DNA from: an uncultured Erysipelotrichales bacterium
Lineage (GTDB): Bacteria > Bacillota_I > Bacilli_A > Erysipelotrichales > Coprobacillaceae
DNA: 64,000 nucleotides
Assembly: GCA_910579135.1 (NCBI GenBank)
Contig: CAJTTM010000001.1
Coordinates: forward strand, 186,001-250,000
Direction: 5' to 3'
This document shows positions 61,626 through 64,000 of this stretch, in pieces. The translations under genes were made by a program, and so were the position numbers. Position 1 is the stretch's first letter; every line of letters begins with the position of its first letter. Under the pieces are notes generated by a model that was not told where the DNA came from, ran no database searches, and was given only the letters and a program-made list of their open reading frames with translations.

Positions 61626-63102
61626 ATTCTTCTTTTAATAAACGTTTCATTGCCAGTGGAATAATATCAATTAATTTACTTGGAATGACAGTATAAGATT
61701 TTTGAGCTAAAAGATCACCACAATAGCCATGTAAATAGACTGCAATCATAGCTGCTTCAATAGGTTCATAGCCTTGACCTACAAAGCTATTGATCATACC
61801 TGCTAAAGTATCTCCCATTCCTCCTACTGCCATGGCTCTATTCCCACTATAAATACGATAAGAATGAATACCATCACTAATCATTGTATAAGGACCTTTT
61901 AAAACAAGAATACAATGATATTCTTTCGCAAATTCTTGTACCTTCTTTAAGATATCATTATCTTCTTCTATCTTTTCTAATCTATTCATTTCTCCTAAAT
62001 GTGGAGTTAAAATAACTGGTCTACCCTGTTTTTTTAATAAATCTAAGTTATCAGCTAAAATAGTAAGAGCATCAGCATCTATAACTAAAGGTTGATTTGA
62101 TAGATTTAAAACATCAATAACATAACGATAAGCATCAATATCAAGACCTAAACCACATCCTATTAAAATAGAATTGTACTTTTCTAAATCTTCTTTTCTT
62201 AAAATAGGTGGCCTTAAAGTTGATGTTGCTTCTGGACAAAAAATTGCTAAAGCATCATTAACATCTTCATCACTCATTAAAGTGACAATACCACTACCAC
62301 TATATACTGAAGCTTTTACATTCATTAAAGCTGCACCTTTATAATTTGAACAACCGCTTAAACTCAATACTCTTCCATATGTTCCTTTATGACCATCAAA
62401 AATTCTTTCCCTAAGTAATGGTTTAATGTCTTTTTCCTCAATTAATTTAAACAATCCTACTTCTTCACTTACATCAACACAATCTAATGTTTCTACTAAA
62501 ACTTCACCACTAAAAGCAGCACTATCAGGATTTAAAAAACCATTTTTTAAAGCTGTTAAGGTAATTGTTTTAGTTGCACATATAACACTTTGATAAGGTT
62601 TCCCACTATTACAATCTAAACCTGTTGGTATATCAACTGCTATAATTTCTTTATCATAAAAACGATTAATTTCCTCTATCACACTTGCATAAATTCCTCT
62701 TGGAGAACTATGCAACCCAAATCCGAACATAGCATCAACAATCACATTATATTGATTCATACTTTTAACAACATCATCAAAATTCTCTAAATCAATATGA
62801 TTTATAAGAAGTTCTTTTTGTACACAACTATTATAATAATACAAAGCGGCCTTAGAAAACTTTTCAACATTACCAACCACAACAATATAAACATCCTTCT
62901 TTAAAGCATGAAGCTTTAAAGCAAGAGAATATCCATCAGCCCCATTATTTCCTATACCACATACTAAACAAATATGATCTAGATCCTTAAAATGTTTTAA
63001 TAAACAATCACTTGCTTTATCTACTAATTCCTCAATTTTATAGCCATGATCTAATAATGCCTGATCGTAATCTTTCATTAATTGTTGACTACCTATATAC
63101 AT
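61624..63102 (-). CDS. nnr: Bifunctional NAD(P)H-hydrate epimerase/dehydratase
   Basis: Repairs hydrated NAD(P)H, epimerising and then dehydrating NAD(P)HX. The 492-residue protein has the epimerase (YjeF_N) half, CLVCGIGNNGADGYSLALKL (about 45) and NVIVDAMFGFGLHSSPRG (about 125), and the ADP-dependent dehydratase (carbohydrate kinase-fold) half, LVIDADALTIL and GNRAMAVGGMGDTLAGMINSF (about 440). Length is normal for the fused enzyme. Convergent with pgeF; a separate hairpin lies upstream. Confidence 0.94.
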   Translation of the reverse strand: MYIGSQQLMKDYDQALLDHGYKIEELVDKASDCLLKHFKDLDHICLVCGIGNNGADGYSLALKLHALKKDVYIVVVGNVEKFSKAALYYYNSCVQKELLINHIDLENFDDVVKSMNQYNVIVDAMFGFGLHSSPRGIYASVIEEINRFYDKEIIAVDIPTGLDCNSGKPYQSVICATKTITLTALKNGFLNPDSAAFSGEVLVETLDCVDVSEEVGLFKLIEEKDIKPLLRERIFDGHKGTYGRVLSLSGCSNYKGAALMNVKASVYSGSGIVTLMSDEDVNDALAIFCPEATSTLRPPILRKEDLEKYNSILIGCGLGLDIDAYRYVIDVLNLSNQPLVIDADALTILADNLDLLKKQGRPVILTPHLGEMNRLEKIEEDNDILKKVQEFAKEYHCILVLKGPYTMISDGIHSYRIYSGNRAMAVGGMGDTLAGMINSFVGQGYEPIEAAMIAVYLHGYCGDLLAQKSYTVIPSKLIDIIPLAMKRLLKEE

Positions 63103-63159
63103 GATTTCACCTCTATTTTTATGATACTCTTCTATTAATGAAAGTATATCATAAAAAGA

Positions 63160-63174
63160 AGTCGTCTTCTACTT
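63160..63174 (-). terminator. Possible terminator of the XRE-pair operon
   Basis: AGAAG (63161-63165) pairs with CTTCT (63170-63174); on the minus strand it is followed by TTTTTATG. Short and weak. Confidence 0.35.
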
Positions 63175-63184
63175 TAACACATCA

Positions 63185-63523
63185 TTATTTAGAGATATCT
63201 TTCACTTCATCTATACTCTTCAAATCTTTTATTCTGAAATATTGCTTAACATACTTCTTCTTAGATTGATGATAATAACGAAACACAAACCTTTCTTTAT
63301 CATAATCAACGATTCGTCCAACAACTCCAAACTCTATAAAAAAATTAACATCATCACTCATTTCTATTTTAATATCTTTGCCTAAACAATCTTTTATCAT
63401 CATATCTATTTTAAAATTATTTTTCTTTTTATCATTTTTTTCCTCTTTTTTTGTTAATTTATTTAATTTACCTTGTATATCAAACAAGCAAAATAAAATT
63501 CCCATATAAAATACCCATTCCAT
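63185..63523 (-). CDS. Small membrane-associated protein paired with the XRE regulator
   Basis: A 112-residue protein. A short hydrophobic N-terminus (MEWVFYMGILFCLFDIQ) is followed by a Lys-rich linker and a domain MIKDCLGKDIKIEMSDDVNFFIEFGVVGRIVDYDKERFVFRYYHQSKKKYVKQYFRIKDLKSIDEV whose strands resemble an Sm-like/Tudor barrel and the C-terminal domain of its partner XRE protein. Its ATG overlaps the XRE stop by one base (ATGA-type overlap), so the two are coupled. Function unknown. Confidence 0.7.
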   Translation of the reverse strand: MEWVFYMGILFCLFDIQGKLNKLTKKEEKNDKKKNNFKIDMMIKDCLGKDIKIEMSDDVNFFIEFGVVGRIVDYDKERFVFRYYHQSKKKYVKQYFRIKDLKSIDEVKDISK

Positions 63524-63948
63524 TATGCTTCCTCCTCATATAAAATACTATCAATCAAACTTAAATCTAATATTTTCATAACCATTTCTTTTTTATATTG
63601 AAATTCTATTTTTATAAAATAATCATTAACGTCTAATATTTTACAAAGTGTTTTATTAGACATACGATAATCATCTATTTCATAGCTCTCTAAAAAACAT
63701 GATTTTCCTATTAAATCAAATAATATATTTTTTTTAGAACATTCTACTTCCACTAAATGATTTGTAAGATCATCTAAGCTTACTTTAAAAAGACTTGCAA
63801 GTTGTTTTGCTTGTTCTATATTGGGACTTGTAATATCACTTTCCCAATTGGATAAAGTTTGTCTTGACACACCGATTTCATTTGCTAATTTTTCTTGTGT
63901 ATAATTAAATTTTTTTCTTAATTCTAATATTTTTTCTCCTAAATTCAT
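63523..63948 (-). CDS. XRE-family regulator with C-terminal barrel-like domain
   Basis: About 141 residues. The N-terminal 65 residues are a classical HTH_3 domain: LGEKILELRKKFNYTQEKLANEIGVSRQTLSNWESDITSPNIEQAKQLASLF. The C-terminal ~65 residues (ENLCKILDVNDYFIKIEFQYKKEMVMKILDLSLIDSI) resemble the last part of the neighbour's domain. ATG 63948 is used, with GGTG upstream; GTG 63957 is less likely. The 3' end is complete, and the window ends 52 bases before the gene, so its promoter is only partly visible. Confidence 0.85.
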   Translation of the reverse strand: MNLGEKILELRKKFNYTQEKLANEIGVSRQTLSNWESDITSPNIEQAKQLASLFKVSLDDLTNHLVEVECSKKNILFDLIGKSCFLESYEIDDYRMSNKTLCKILDVNDYFIKIEFQYKKEMVMKILDLSLIDSILYEEEA

Positions 63949-64000
63949 ATTTATCACCCACCAAAATTATACATTTTTATTATTATTTTGTATATCAAAT

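Noticed and set aside
1..64000. CRISPR array, tRNA, rRNA or insertion sequence
   Set aside because: No regularly spaced repeats, no cloverleaf or CCA-ended tRNA sequence, no transposase and no terminal inverted repeats were seen.

Overview
The window is a compact, strongly AT-rich chromosomal segment. Everything fits a spore-forming, anaerobic, low-GC Firmicute, most likely class Erysipelotrichia (Coprobacillus / Thomasclavelia-like); the placement is inference from gene content and order. Support comes from the rimP-nusA-rnpM-ylxQ-infB-rbfA operon, scattered sporulation genes (cse60, yqfC-yqfD, spoVIF, dacB-spmA-spmB, a Cys-rich coat-like protein), a reverse-order rubrerythrin, pyruvate phosphate dikinase and a Trp T-box. 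UGA is a stop and Trp is UGG, so this is not a mollicute. No rRNA, tRNA, CRISPR, insertion sequence or prophage was seen.

Layout. 1-4.1 kb: end of trmB, an RsuA-type pseudouridine synthase, a lipoprotein, two small genes (DUF1540, Cse60), an aldose epimerase-like protein and nagA. 4.1-8.9 kb: the translation/transcription operon with a well-formed promoter. 8.9-18.6 kb: MATE exporter, mnmA, small enzymes, aroE, rarA, DegV, an orphan prepilin peptidase and rubrerythrin. 18.7-21.4 kb: CoA operon panT-coaBC-coaX. 21.4-24.1 kb: overlapping ParB-like / RsuA-like / Smr / pepD chain. 24.1-28.0 kb: RpiR-type regulator, then a tryptophan-type ABC transporter behind a complete T-box and a nine-codon ORF containing Trp. 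28.0-37.5 kb: ppdK, a GNAT-like-FolC fusion, c-di-AMP receptor, dNTPase, mutY, phoH-yqfD-yqfC and rpsU. 37.6-44.1 kb: aminotransferase, deoC, a divergent MurE-like ligase, mtaB, an unknown gene and rsmE. 44.2-49.1 kb: PucR regulator with a perfect palindrome at its promoter, a decayed oxidoreductase, spoVIF, der, cmk and a tail-anchored acidic protein. 49.3-52.8 kb: ferredoxin, dacB-spmA-spmB with a SigE-like promoter, rluB and a Cys-rich small protein. 52.8-57.2 kb: an accessory stretch (decayed hydrolase, two acetyltransferases, esterase, membrane protein, cytidine deaminase). 57.2-64 kb: CapA-like protein, gmk, rqcH, coat-like protein, pgeF, nnr and an XRE-regulator/partner pair cut close to the window end.

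Most genes are housekeeping. The observations most worth following are the T-box plus Trp-containing mini-ORF ahead of the transporter, a MurE-like ligase lacking the usual amino-acid recognition motif, the acetyltransferase-like-FolC fusion, an Smr gene with no canonical start codon, the PucR palindrome, and the XRE gene whose C-terminal domain resembles its neighbour. I did not find a convincing new defence or mobile system. The accessory region looks like ordinary acquired genes, two of which carry inactivating changes in similar genes elsewhere in the window.
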